This document shows, in pieces, positions 7,426 to 16,557 of a stretch of DNA of 43,301 nt (position 1 is the first letter of the stretch; each line of letters starts with the position of its first letter). Source of the stretch: Lentibacillus kapialis (lineage in GTDB: Bacteria > Bacillota > Bacilli > Bacillales > Amphibacillaceae). The translations under genes and the position numbers were made by a program. The notes under the pieces were generated by a model. It was not told the origin of the DNA. It ran no database searches and worked only from the letters and a program-made list of their open reading frames with translations. Location: positions 1 through 43,301 of the forward strand of contig NZ_BMNQ01000027.1 in the NCBI RefSeq assembly GCF_014646635.1. Reading direction: 5' to 3'.

Positions 7426-9186
7426 ATGGTGAAAAAACTTGATAAAACAGATGTTGTCATCATCGGTTCAGGTTGGGCTGGAGGTATTACAGCTGCGGAA
7501 CTGACGAAAAAAGGGCATAAAGTGGTTATATTGGAACGCGGTAAAGCTAAAGATCAGTCGGATTATGTCGGTACAAAAGATGAATTGCGTTATTCATTAC
7601 GTTATGATTTGATGCAGGATTTAAATAAAGAAACCATAACGTCACGAAATGGTCTGGGCGAAACAGCGTTGCCAGTGCGCGGTAATGACAATGCAAGACT
7701 TGGCACTGATACTGGAGGAGCTGGTGTCCACTGGAACGGCATCAGTTTTCGTTGGCTTCCCTACGATTTTGAAATTTACAGCAAAACGGTCGAGCGTTAC
7801 GGCAAGGATAAAATTCCACACGATATGACGATCCAGGACTGGGGTATTACATATGATGAACTGGAGCCTTATTACGATCAATATGAAAAGACAGCTGGTA
7901 TTTCAGGGGAAGAAAATCCGATTGGTCCGCCACGTTCCAATCAATATCCTAATCCGCCATTAAAGAGTACACCTACTATTAACTTATTTAAAAAAGCTTG
8001 TGAGAGTCTTGGTTACCATCCTTATCATCTTCCATCCGCCAATGTGTCTCAAACCTATGAAAATCCGGATGGTGAAACAATTAATGGGTGCATGTATTGT
8101 GCTTTTTGTGAAGAGTACGGATGTGATTTCGGTGCAAAAGCTGACCCGATGGTTACGGTACTTACTACCGCGGAAAAAACCGGTAATCTTGAGCTGCGTA
8201 ACAACGCAAACGTAACGCGTGTTGCTCATGATGGTAAACGTGCGACTGGACTGGTCTATACAGACACCACTACCGGTGACGTCTATGAGCAACCTGCTGA
8301 TATTGTGGTATTGGCCGGATTTGTTTTTACCAATACGCGATTACTGTTATTGTCAGACATTGGTAAGCCCTACAATCCGAAAACCGGGAAAGGTATTATC
8401 GGTAAAAACTTTACTGGTCACTTCACCAACATTTCCACCTACATCGGGGCACGCGGATTTTTTGAAGACAAACGATTTAATTTGTTTATGGGTGCCGGGG
8501 CACTCGGTGCAACGATTGATGATTTTAGCGGTGACAATAAGGACCATAAAAATTTGGACTTTCTGCATGGTTTTGAAGTTCATTACAGCCAGTTGGGTGC
8601 GCGACCAATCGCCAACAATCAAGTTCCAAAAGGTACACCGAAATGGGGGAAGAAATTCAAGGAAAACTCTATCCATTACTATAACCGTAATTTATTTATT
8701 ACACCACAAACAGGGTTTTTGCCAAATAAAAATAGCTATATGGATCTGGATCCCACTTATAAAGATGATCTTGGCAACCCGCTGTTACGTGTGACATGTC
8801 AATATAAAGAACAGGACCGTAAGCGGGCCCGAAGCGGAATTGCCAAATGTAAGCAAATAATGGAAGAGATGGGGGCGGATATCGTTGACGTGGATGAGGT
8901 GCCTGATGATGCAAACTTTAATCATAAGTTTTATACCGACCACTTTTTCGGTGGTGCGATTATGGGCGGGGATCCCGACACCTCCGCAGTAAACACTTAT
9001 TCGCAAATGTGGGATATGGAAAATTTATTTGTTGTTGGCGGTTCTTCATTTCCGCACAATAGCAATTATAACCCGACCGAAACGATTGGAGCGTTTGCAT
9101 ACCGGGCAGCAGAGGGGATGAACAGGTATTTAAGCCAAGGCGGTGGGCTGTTGACACAAGAAGAACGTGTCAAAAAGAATGCATGA
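7426..9186 (+). CDS. GMC-family flavoprotein dehydrogenase (gluconate 2-dehydrogenase-like)
   Basis: A 586-residue FAD enzyme that oxidises a sugar acid or polyol alcohol group and passes electrons to the membrane chain. The FAD dinucleotide fold is at the N-terminus (VVIIGSGWAGGITAAELTKK, residues 10-29). Four closely spaced cysteines lie around residues 223-235 (CMYCAFCEEYGC), a feature of this dehydrogenase branch. The GMC_oxred_C domain ends the protein with NYNPTETIGAFAYRAAEGMN. It has no signal of its own, fitting piggy-back Tat export with the upstream subunit. No cytochrome c subunit follows, unlike classical three-subunit gluconate dehydrogenases, so the electron acceptor is unclear. 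GGGAGG precedes the ATG. Confidence 0.88.
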   Translation: MVKKLDKTDVVIIGSGWAGGITAAELTKKGHKVVILERGKAKDQSDYVGTKDELRYSLRYDLMQDLNKETITSRNGLGETALPVRGNDNARLGTDTGGAGVHWNGISFRWLPYDFEIYSKTVERYGKDKIPHDMTIQDWGITYDELEPYYDQYEKTAGISGEENPIGPPRSNQYPNPPLKSTPTINLFKKACESLGYHPYHLPSANVSQTYENPDGETINGCMYCAFCEEYGCDFGAKADPMVTVLTTAEKTGNLELRNNANVTRVAHDGKRATGLVYTDTTTGDVYEQPADIVVLAGFVFTNTRLLLLSDIGKPYNPKTGKGIIGKNFTGHFTNISTYIGARGFFEDKRFNLFMGAGALGATIDDFSGDNKDHKNLDFLHGFEVHYSQLGARPIANNQVPKGTPKWGKKFKENSIHYYNRNLFITPQTGFLPNKNSYMDLDPTYKDDLGNPLLRVTCQYKEQDRKRARSGIAKCKQIMEEMGADIVDVDEVPDDANFNHKFYTDHFFGGAIMGGDPDTSAVNTYSQMWDMENLFVVGGSSFPHNSNYNPTETIGAFAYRAAEGMNRYLSQGGGLLTQEERVKKNA

Positions 9187-9229
9187 ACGTCCCGGGATTG
9201 AGGTTGCCGGCCGGATAGCCATTTTCGGC

Positions 9230-9406
9230 GGTTCCTTATTCCGTTATTTGCGTCAATTAAAGCTTTTCCAACACGTTAGTGGATCCTCATTCCGTTATTT
9301 CCTCTTTTCACCTTAGTTTTGCCCTGCTTTTAGCCGAATAACGGAATCAGGATTCATGACACCACTAAATAGGGCGATTTATGTCCAATTAGCGGAATGA
9401 GGATCC
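9230..9406. repeat. Cluster of four short inverted/direct repeats
   Basis: Core ATAACGGAATNAGGATCC occurs as minus-orientation copies at 9230-9247 and 9281-9298 and plus-orientation copies at 9338-9354 and 9389-9406, so pairs face each other and could fold into large hairpins. It lies just downstream of the GMC flavoprotein gene. Confidence 0.65.
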
Positions 9407-9462
9407 GTTAGATGTGGATAACCTGGAAGCCTTAACATAATTATGATTACAACACAAAAACA

Positions 9463-9656
9463 AACGATACTCTGTTTTAGCGGAGGAATGGAAATAAACG
9501 CATAGACTCTTGCGGAAGGAAAGATCGCGGTGAGACCTCCTTAGTGCGTCAGCACGAGGGGGTGCAACAACCGCCCTAAGCGGAGTATATTTCCCGAAGC
9601 GATGTATACACTCCAATTAGTTTAGAATGTTTCTTAATAAAACCACTTTTGTTCAA
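9463..9656 (+). repeat. Long dispersed repeat, right inverted copy
   Basis: A direct-orientation copy of the ~190-bp element whose inverted copy is at 6121-6308; together they enclose the gluconate dehydrogenase operon. With the cluster at 9230-9406 it accounts for most of the gene-free stretch 9187-9785. Confidence 0.7.
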
Positions 9657-9785
9657 GACACCTACTTTAGCCGTTTTTCTGTTTTGTCAAGTAGTCTTAA
9701 TCACCCTATAATGTATGTTTCAAAGTTCACCAACCACGATGGATATGTTCCTTTACCTGAATTTGCTTTTACTTTTTCTTCAACA

Positions 9786-9794
9786 TGTTATAAT
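9786..9794 (+). promoter_or_regulatory. Extended -10 promoter for formate dehydrogenase
   Basis: TG-T-TATAAT is a perfect extended -10 element about 97 bases upstream of the TTG start. The -35 region (CTTTTA at 9766) is weak, as is common for extended -10 promoters. The transcript would carry an A/T-rich leader of about 90 bases. Confidence 0.5.
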
Positions 9795-9890
9795 ATTAAA
9801 AATACAAAGATTATATTAGTAATTAACAGATTGATAGAAATGGTTATGTTTTTTGTAAGGGATTTCATATATTTTTGAGGAGGCGATGAC

Positions 9891-12842
9891 TTGGCGGATC
9901 AGGAACATATTGTGGTTACCGTTAACGGGGAGGAGTACCTGGCAGCCCCTGGGCAGAATCTGCTTGATCTGATTAACACAACAGGTAATTTTGTACCGCA
10001 AATCTGCTATAATGCGTCACTCGGACCTGTTCAGACCTGTGATACGTGTATGGTTAAAGCGGATGGGGAGATTGTACGGGCTTGCGGGACATCTGTAGAA
10101 GCAGGCATGGAAGTGAACACTCAGGTGGATCCTGTCAATGCAGCGCAGCAGGAAGCGCTAGATCGTATTCTACAAAATCATGAACTGTATTGTACAGTGT
10201 GTGATTACAATAATGGAACGTGCGAAATTCATAATACAGTAGCCGAATTTGGCTTGGAACACCAGTCACGGCCATTTGAGCAGAAGCCATATGCCATTGA
10301 TGATTCAAGCCCGTTTTATCGTTATGATCCAGATCAGTGTATTCTGTGCGGACGTTGTGTGGAAGTCTGTCAGGATGTTCAGGTAAATGAAACATTGCTG
10401 ATTGACTGGGAGCGTGAGCAGCCGCGTGTCGTCTGGGATAATGATGTCCCGATTGATGAATCCTCATGTGTCAGCTGTGGCCAATGTGTCACCGTGTGTC
10501 CTTGCAATGCCTTGATAGAGACACCAATGGTTGGTGAAGCCGGCTATATGACTAATCACGAACCGGGGCTGCTGCGCTCCATGATCGAAGTGACCAAAAA
10601 GGCGGAACCCGGCTATGGACCGTTATTTGCTGTGTCCGACACAGAGGCAGCAATGCGTGAGGAACGCATTGATAAAACCAAAACGGTGTGTACGTATTGT
10701 GGTGTCGGTTGTACTTTTGATGTCTGGACGAAGGGCCGAAAAGTATTAAAGGTCGAGCCCCAGCCGGACTCACCTGCCAATGGTATTTCAACGTGTGTAA
10801 AAGGGAAATTTGGCTGGGATTATGTGAACTCGGAAGAACGTCTGAGGAAACCGCTGATCCGAAAAGGTGATGCTTTTGTTGAAGTTGAATGGGATGAAGC
10901 ACTTGACTATACAGCTAAACGGTTTGCTGAAATCAAAGAGGCAAAAGGTGCTGACAGTTTAGGATTTATTTCTTCATCAAAGGCTACCAATGAAGAATCC
11001 TACAGCATGCAGAAATTTGCACGGCAAGTGATCGGAACGAACAATGTTGACAATTGCTCGCGTTACTGTCAGTCACCGGCAACGAAAGGACTATTCCGTA
11101 CGGTCGGACATGGCGGTGATTCGGGTTCGATTGATGATATAGCGAAAGCTGACATGGTTATCACAATCGGCTCTAATACAGCCGAATCCCATCCGGTATT
11201 GGCATCACGGATCAAGCGCTCGCAAAAATTATTGGGCCAGAAGTTGTATGTGTTCGATCTGCGGAAACATGAAATGGGACAGCGCGCTGATAGGTTCTTC
11301 CAGCCAAAAAGCGGTACAGACCTTGTCTGGCTTTCAGCAGTGACAAAATATATTATCGATAAGGGCTGGGAAGACCGTGCGTTTATTGATAAATGGGTCA
11401 ATGATTTTGAGCAGTACAAAAAATCATTGAACATGTTCACATTGGACTACGCCGAGGCATTATCAGGCATTTCCGAAGATGAGTTAAAACACATTGCTGA
11501 ACAGATTGCGAGCGTCGATAAGCTTGCGATTTGCTGGGCGATGGGTGTAACACAGCATCAGCTCGGCAGTGACACAAGCACAGCCATTTCCAATCTGTTG
11601 CTGATCACCGGCAATTATATGCGAAACGGAACCGGCGCTTATCCATTGCGAGGTCATAATAATGTTCAAGGCTGCAGTGATTTCGGAAGCATGCCGAATT
11701 TCTTCCCGGGCTATGAAAAGGTGGCCGACGATGAGGTCCGTAAGCGTTACGAAGACGCATGGGGTGTTGACATTCCGGGTGAACCGGGCAAAGATAACCA
11801 TGAAATGATTGGGGCAATTCATGAAGGTGAACTTCACGCGCTTTACGTTCTTGGAGAAGATACTGGGATCGTTGATGCCAATATCAATTACGTAACAGCT
11901 GCATTTGAACAGCTCGAATTCTTCGTGGTTCAGGATCTATTTTTAACGGAAACGGCTAAATATGCCGATGTCATTTTGCCTGCTGTTCCCAGCCTTGAGA
12001 AAGAGGGAACGTTTACGAATACCGAACGGCGGATTCAGCGTCTGTATCAGGCACTTGATCCTGTTGGCGATTCTAGACCGGATTGGGAAATCATTATGGA
12101 TTTGGCAGCAAGACTCGGATTTGAGTGGTGCTATAACGGCCCATCGGATATTATGGATGAATCGGCATCGCTTGCTCCGTTATTCGCTGGTGTCAGTTAT
12201 GACAGACTGACTGATTATAACAGTTTGCAATGGCCTGTTGCAGCCGATGGAACGGATTCACCACTGCTGTTCGTTGACGGATTTCCGTTTGCTGATCATA
12301 AAGCGAAACTCTATCCATTGGACTATGAACACGTCTATGATACAAATGATGAATATGATCTTCATGTCAACAACGGAAGAGTGCTCGAGCATTTTCATGA
12401 AGGCAATATGACGTATAAATCAGAAGCCATCACACGTAAAATGCCAAGTGCATTTATTGAAGTTTCGCCCGAGTTGGCGAGCGAACGCGGCATAAACGAA
12501 GGTGCGGAAGTGAAATTGATCTCTGAAGCCGGCGATGTGACAGGTCCCGTACACATCACAGATAGAGTAAGTGGCAGAGAATTATATTTGCCATTGAATG
12601 ATAACGGCAAAACGGCCGTCAATTACTTAACCGACAACCGAGTTGATAAAGACTCCAATACCCCGGCCTTCAAGGAAATAGCCGTCAAAATGGAAGTCAT
12701 TAAGAAAAAAGGCAAAAGCCCGCTTCCACCGAATAATTACCGGCGGGGAAATCCACAGCCGCAAATTGGTGTGCAGCCTGAGCGGAAGTGGGCACGAAAC
12801 GACTATGAGTTCCCGGGAAGTCAGGTGAAACAGAATGGCTGA
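9891..12842 (+). CDS. Formate dehydrogenase alpha subunit, molybdopterin, Cys-type
   Basis: A 983-residue cytoplasmic enzyme oxidising formate to CO2, close in size and layout to B. subtilis YrhE/YjgC. The N-terminal [2Fe-2S] domain uses C39, C50, C53 and C64. A His/Cys [4Fe-4S] site follows at H97, C101, C104 and C111, then two ferredoxin clusters (C150, 153, 156, 160 and C193, 196, 199, 203). The bis-MGD domain starts with C267, C270, C274 and C302. The metal ligand is cysteine C393 in [13 protein letters not shown], where E. coli FdhH has selenocysteine. The C-terminal molydopterin-binding domain is complete. TTG start with GAGGAGG at 9877-9883. The next gene overlaps by 8 bases. The electron-accepting partner is not encoded here. 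Confidence 0.93.
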   Translation: MADQEHIVVTVNGEEYLAAPGQNLLDLINTTGNFVPQICYNASLGPVQTCDTCMVKADGEIVRACGTSVEAGMEVNTQVDPVNAAQQEALDRILQNHELYCTVCDYNNGTCEIHNTVAEFGLEHQSRPFEQKPYAIDDSSPFYRYDPDQCILCGRCVEVCQDVQVNETLLIDWEREQPRVVWDNDVPIDESSCVSCGQCVTVCPCNALIETPMVGEAGYMTNHEPGLLRSMIEVTKKAEPGYGPLFAVSDTEAAMREERIDKTKTVCTYCGVGCTFDVWTKGRKVLKVEPQPDSPANGISTCVKGKFGWDYVNSEERLRKPLIRKGDAFVEVEWDEALDYTAKRFAEIKEAKGADSLGFISSSKATNEESYSMQKFARQVIGTNNVDNCSRYCQSPATKGLFRTVGHGGDSGSIDDIAKADMVITIGSNTAESHPVLASRIKRSQKLLGQKLYVFDLRKHEMGQRADRFFQPKSGTDLVWLSAVTKYIIDKGWEDRAFIDKWVNDFEQYKKSLNMFTLDYAEALSGISEDELKHIAEQIASVDKLAICWAMGVTQHQLGSDTSTAISNLLLITGNYMRNGTGAYPLRGHNNVQGCSDFGSMPNFFPGYEKVADDEVRKRYEDAWGVDIPGEPGKDNHEMIGAIHEGELHALYVLGEDTGIVDANINYVTAAFEQLEFFVVQDLFLTETAKYADVILPAVPSLEKEGTFTNTERRIQRLYQALDPVGDSRPDWEIIMDLAARLGFEWCYNGPSDIMDESASLAPLFAGVSYDRLTDYNSLQWPVAADGTDSPLLFVDGFPFADHKAKLYPLDYEHVYDTNDEYDLHVNNGRVLEHFHEGNMTYKSEAITRKMPSAFIEVSPELASERGINEGAEVKLISEAGDVTGPVHITDRVSGRELYLPLNDNGKTAVNYLTDNRVDKDSNTPAFKEIAVKMEVIKKKGKSPLPPNNYRRGNPQPQIGVQPERKWARNDYEFPGSQVKQNG

Positions 12843-13302
12843 GCAAATATCGAAAGTTAAGCGTATCGAGGTTCCCGAAGAAGCCATCCGAACGAGAAAT
12901 CTGGAGGATGTAGCAACGTCTGTCAGTGAGAATAAAGATGCCATTTTAAAAGGAATTGAGTTGCTGGAATCGCTGAATCAAAGCGGGATACTGGATATGG
13001 TAAACGCATTTGTGAAACATCGTGAAGATGCCCTGGATAATATTATGCGCGAGTTAAATAAGCCGGAGTATTCAGGGATTCTGGAAAATCTGACGAACCT
13101 TCTGTTGTTGTTGGGTGCTATGAATTTGGATGATCTGCAGGCGTTTGCCGGTCGGCTCAATGATGGTGTGAAGGAAGCAGCTGCTTCAGGAGCTTCAGAA
13201 AAAACGTCGTACATGGATCTAATAAAAGCCTTAAGAGACCCTGAAATTAACCGGAGCATCACCATGCTGCTTCAATTTTTGCGTGGCATGGGAAAAGACT
13301 AA
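12835..13302 (+). CDS. DUF1641 protein, formate dehydrogenase partner
   Basis: A 155-residue soluble helical protein of the DUF1641 family (YrhD/YjgD type), found next to formate dehydrogenase in Bacillus. Leu-rich, low-complexity helices fill residues 45-115 ([20 protein letters not shown] near 82-101). Its ATG lies inside the end of the dehydrogenase gene (8-base overlap), which indicates translational coupling and roughly matched synthesis. Its biochemical role is not established; assembly or electron transfer for the dehydrogenase is inferred from context only. Confidence 0.85.
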   Translation: MAEQISKVKRIEVPEEAIRTRNLEDVATSVSENKDAILKGIELLESLNQSGILDMVNAFVKHREDALDNIMRELNKPEYSGILENLTNLLLLLGAMNLDDLQAFAGRLNDGVKEAAASGASEKTSYMDLIKALRDPEINRSITMLLQFLRGMGKD

Positions 13303-13309
13303 CCTTCAT

Positions 13310-13348
13310 TGCCCTGGCAGGTGGTCAGGTCGCTGTCGGGGCATTTTA
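13310..13348 (+). terminator. Terminator after the formate dehydrogenase operon
   Basis: TGCCCTGGCAG pairs imperfectly with CTGTCGGGGCA, followed by TTTTAAAA. It separates the two-gene operon from the transporter downstream. Confidence 0.55.
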
Positions 13349-13485
13349 AAACAAAGAGAATTCGCACTATTTACCTTTAACTGTCAAAATAAAAATAGAG
13401 TTGTACTAGTAATAGTCCATCATACATAAAATGTACTGAAAAATTCATACGGCATTTTCCAAAAATTAAAAGGGAGGCAAAGAAA

Positions 13486-15231
13486 TTGAATAGTATTTTA
13501 GTCGCTATTATAGGTATTATTGTTTTTGCCTTGGGTTACCGCTATTATTCCAAGTTTGTAGCGGAGAAGATATTCCGCCTTGACCCGGATTATGTGACAC
13601 CGGCACATCGGTATAAAGACGGGGTGGATTTTGTCCCCACAAACAAGTTTGTATTATGGGGGCATCATTTTACCTCGGTCGCGGGAGCCGCACCAATTCT
13701 TGGCCCGGCTATAGCCGTGTACTGGGGGTGGCTGCCCGCCTTACTATGGGTGGTCCTGGGAACTGTTTTTGCAGCGGGTGTCCATGATTTCGGGACACTG
13801 GCATTATCGATACGGAATAAAGGGCAATCCATAGGGACACTGGCGAACAAACTGATTGGACAACGGGCTAAAATTTTGTTCTTATTTATCATTCTTATTC
13901 TTGTGTTAATGGTAAACGCTGTATTTGCCTGGGTCATTGCCAATCTTTTTGTTTCATTTCCGGCAAGTGTTCTGCCGGTATTCATCCAAATTCCGCTTGC
14001 GGTTTGGATTGGATATGCCGTTTACAAGGGTAAAACGAAGATGCTTTTACCATCTGTCATTGCTCTTGCCGTCATGTATCTGACAGCAATCCTGGCCAGT
14101 CGTGTCGGCTTGTTGCAGATTGACCTGGTTTCCTACTTCGGCGGCGAAGGAAGCTCAGGCATACTTGGTTTTGGTGCGGTCAATAGTGCTTTCTTCATTT
14201 GGATTCTGATTTTAATGATTTATGTTTATATCGCATCAACTTTGCCGGTTTGGAAACTCCTTCAGCCGAGAGATTTTATTAATTCACACCAGCTTGTGGT
14301 TGGCCTGGCAATTTTGTATCTGGGTTTATTATTGACCAGTCCGGAAATCACGGCACCGGTTACAAACCCGGGAGCTGATACGTCATGGTTCCCGCTATTA
14401 TTCATCACCATTGCATGCGGTGCCATTTCCGGTTTTCACGGTCTGGTGTCAAGCGGCACATCCTCCAAGCAGGTTGACAAAGAAACGGATGCACGTTTCG
14501 TCGGCTATTTTGGAGCAGTCGGTGAAGGTTTACTTGCGCTCATTTCCATCCTGGCGGTCGTTACATTCTTTAGTAACACTGAAGAATTTTTTGGAACCTA
14601 CACCAGCTTTACGGCAGCTAATGAGGCCGGTCTGAATGTGTTTGTGGAAGGGGCAAGTGTATTGGCTTCCGGTCTGGGAATTCCTGCTGATATTGCTGCA
14701 ACAATTGTATCGATTATTGTTGTCAGTTTTGCAGCTACGAGCCTTGACACGTCTGTCAGACTGATGCGTTACATCATTGCTGAGCTTGGTACAGAATATA
14801 AAGTGCCGGCGCTGACTAAAACGCATGTCGCAACAACTGTGGCTGTCATTTCAAGTACTGTTCTGGTATTGATGCCTGAAGGGTCAAAAGGATTCGGTTC
14901 CGGCGGCTATTTGCTATGGCCTTTATTTGGTACATCCAACCAGCTGCTGGCGGGTATCAGTCTCCTGCTCGTATCTATTTGGCTTAAAAAGCGCGGAAGC
15001 AATTATCTGGTGACATTGATTCCGATGATCTTTGTGATGTTTATGACGTTGTGGGCAATGTTTGAACAGGTGTTGTTTAAATGGTCCTGGTTTGGAAGCG
15101 ACCCGAAAATGCTGCTGTTTATTCTTGGTTCCATCATATTTGTGTTTGCCGTCTGGATTGTTTTGACTGCATTCAGTGCATTGACACGCAATATCGTTTC
15201 ACCGGAAGATCTGGATAAAAATGCGAAATAG
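13486..15231 (+). CDS. cstA: CstA-family carbon starvation / peptide or pyruvate transporter
   Basis: A 581-residue integral membrane protein with about 15 hydrophobic segments. The CstA signature lies at the N-terminus: HRYKDGVDFVPTNKFVLWGHHF (residues 44-65) and AGAAPILGPAIAVYWGWLPA (about 68-87). The family is known for starvation-induced uptake of peptides (CstA) or pyruvate (BtsT); which applies here is open. The length is like the short Gram-positive CstA rather than the ~700-residue E. coli protein. TTG at 13486 is supported by AGGGAGGC 13471-13478. A 180-base leader separates it from the formate dehydrogenase operon and it probably has its own promoter. No BtsSR-type sensor gene lies nearby. 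Confidence 0.88.
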   Translation: MNSILVAIIGIIVFALGYRYYSKFVAEKIFRLDPDYVTPAHRYKDGVDFVPTNKFVLWGHHFTSVAGAAPILGPAIAVYWGWLPALLWVVLGTVFAAGVHDFGTLALSIRNKGQSIGTLANKLIGQRAKILFLFIILILVLMVNAVFAWVIANLFVSFPASVLPVFIQIPLAVWIGYAVYKGKTKMLLPSVIALAVMYLTAILASRVGLLQIDLVSYFGGEGSSGILGFGAVNSAFFIWILILMIYVYIASTLPVWKLLQPRDFINSHQLVVGLAILYLGLLLTSPEITAPVTNPGADTSWFPLLFITIACGAISGFHGLVSSGTSSKQVDKETDARFVGYFGAVGEGLLALISILAVVTFFSNTEEFFGTYTSFTAANEAGLNVFVEGASVLASGLGIPADIAATIVSIIVVSFAATSLDTSVRLMRYIIAELGTEYKVPALTKTHVATTVAVISSTVLVLMPEGSKGFGSGGYLLWPLFGTSNQLLAGISLLLVSIWLKKRGSNYLVTLIPMIFVMFMTLWAMFEQVLFKWSWFGSDPKMLLFILGSIIFVFAVWIVLTAFSALTRNIVSPEDLDKNAK

Positions 15232-15241
15232 TGATTATAAC

Positions 15242-15270
15242 GGGATCAGGCAGGCTTGTGCTGATCCCTT
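15242..15270 (+). terminator. Weak terminator hairpin after cstA
   Basis: GGGATCAGGCA pairs with TGCTGATCCC (one bulged base), followed by TTCCTGG rather than a full T-run. It may only attenuate, leaving some read-through into the next operon. Confidence 0.45.
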
Positions 15271-15309
15271 CCTGGTTGAAGATTCACTTGTTATACGAGG
15301 GGTGAGATC

Positions 15310-15567
15310 ATGTTTGAACAGCTAAAGAAACTAGCGGCATTTTATGAAGAAGTATTAAGTATGCCACATCGTCAGGAAATTGCCAGAGAACTGCGTGATC
15401 AGGACGATTTATTTTTACTGCTTTTATATTCGGAAATGATCGGTATCCCGAATCCGGTTTACTATTATACACTTGAATTGTATCCGTATATGCTTGAAGA
15501 TTTTCATGACTGGCATTTGCGTATGGGGATGGATAAATCACCGCTGACCGGCATCAGATGCTGTTAA
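15310..15567 (+). CDS. Small protein ending in Cys-Cys (cory-CC-star type)
   Basis: An 85-residue acidic, mostly helical protein rich in Tyr, Leu and Asp. Its only two cysteines are the last two residues (GIRCC then stop). From memory, proteins with this terminal CC and an ArsA-family neighbour are named cory-CC-star in recent annotations; no function is assigned. It has no signal peptide or clear membrane span, though residues 35-60 are hydrophobic. GAGGGGTGAG precedes the ATG. It is followed after 54 bases by the ArsA-like ATPase and appears to be the first gene of a three-gene operon. A role in presenting thiols to the ATPase is speculation. Confidence 0.8.
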   Translation: MFEQLKKLAAFYEEVLSMPHRQEIARELRDQDDLFLLLLYSEMIGIPNPVYYYTLELYPYMLEDFHDWHLRMGMDKSPLTGIRCC

Positions 15568-15621
15568 CAGATGTCATCTGGGAGAGACGGAATCGCAGCT
15601 TGCAAGAAAGGAAGTCTTTAC

Positions 15622-16557
15622 ATGCAGGTTTTAGACAAACAAATCATCTTCGTGGGCGGCAAAGGCGGTGTCGGAAAATCAACATCTGCTGCGGGAATTG
15701 CTTGGAAATCCGCAAAAGATGAAAACCGGACACTCTTAATTTCCACCGATCCCGCCCACAATTTGGGAGATATCTTTGATGAATCCATTGGCGGCAAAAT
15801 AACGCGTATTACAGAGAATCTGGACGCACTTGAAATCGATCCCTCCAAAGAAACGGAAGAATATATTAAAGGGGTCAAAGAAAATATAAAGAATGTCGTC
15901 CAATCGAGTATGATGGAGGAAGTACACCGGCAGCTTGATACGGCAAAAGCTTCACCGGGTGCTGATGAAGCGGCACTGTTCGATAAGCTGGTCTCCATTA
16001 TACTGGAAGAAAGCAGCCGTTATGATAAGATTATATTTGACACAGCACCAACAGGTCACACTATCCGCTTGCTGTCTCTTCCTGAGCTAATGGGTGTCTG
16101 GATTGAAGGCATGCTTAACAAGCGCCAAAAGACAAATGAGAATTATACGCAGCTGCTAAATGATGGGAATCCTGTTGAGGATCCGATTTATGATGTATTG
16201 AAAGAGCGGAAAGAACGGTTTTCCAAAGCAAGGGAGATAATGCTGGATGGTAGTGTGACAGGTTTTGTATTTGTTATCAATCCGGAACGTCTTCCGATTG
16301 TGGAAACGGAAAAAGCGATCAAATTGCTTGATCAGTATCACCTGCACGTGAAAACATTGATTATAAATAAATTGTTGCCTGATGATGCTGAAGGCGAATT
16401 TTTACTGAGGCGGAAGGAGCATGAACAGCACTATCTGGATATGATTGAGAAATCATTTGCCAATCAGGAAAAAATTTATGTTCCATTGTTTCCGCATGAT
16501 ATAACTGAGAAACACCATCTGGAAACATTTAGTGATCATTATTTGGAGGGGAAATAG
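15622..16557 (+). CDS. ArsA/Get3-family ATPase, cysteine-free
   Basis: A 311-residue single-domain ATPase of the SIMIBI class. The P-loop with signature lysine is GGKGGVGKST (residues 12-21). Switch I is STDPAHNLGD (about 40-49) and switch II is DTAPTGHTIRLL (about 138-149), both typical of ArsA and Get3. It contains no cysteine, so it lacks both the arsenite-binding cysteines of ArsA and the CxxC of Get3, and no arsenic genes are near. ATG 15622 is preferred over 15571 because GAAAGGAAG lies just before it. It sits between the Cys-Cys small protein and an MDR reductase. Client or cargo unknown. Confidence 0.87.
   Translation: MQVLDKQIIFVGGKGGVGKSTSAAGIAWKSAKDENRTLLISTDPAHNLGDIFDESIGGKITRITENLDALEIDPSKETEEYIKGVKENIKNVVQSSMMEEVHRQLDTAKASPGADEAALFDKLVSIILEESSRYDKIIFDTAPTGHTIRLLSLPELMGVWIEGMLNKRQKTNENYTQLLNDGNPVEDPIYDVLKERKERFSKAREIMLDGSVTGFVFVINPERLPIVETEKAIKLLDQYHLHVKTLIINKLLPDDAEGEFLLRRKEHEQHYLDMIEKSFANQEKIYVPLFPHDITEKHHLETFSDHYLEGK

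Noticed and set aside
9389-9616. 75-residue minus-strand ORF
   Set aside because: It lies wholly inside the dispersed repeat regions; such ORFs are often mis-annotated in Bacillaceae.
11000-11150. Selenocysteine in formate dehydrogenase
   Set aside because: The catalytic position is an ordinary cysteine codon (C393); no in-frame TGA or SECIS-like need exists.
10135-12944. Several minus-strand ORFs of 70-123 residues across the formate dehydrogenase gene
   Set aside because: They are shadows of a full-length, motif-rich gene on the other strand and have no ribosome sites.
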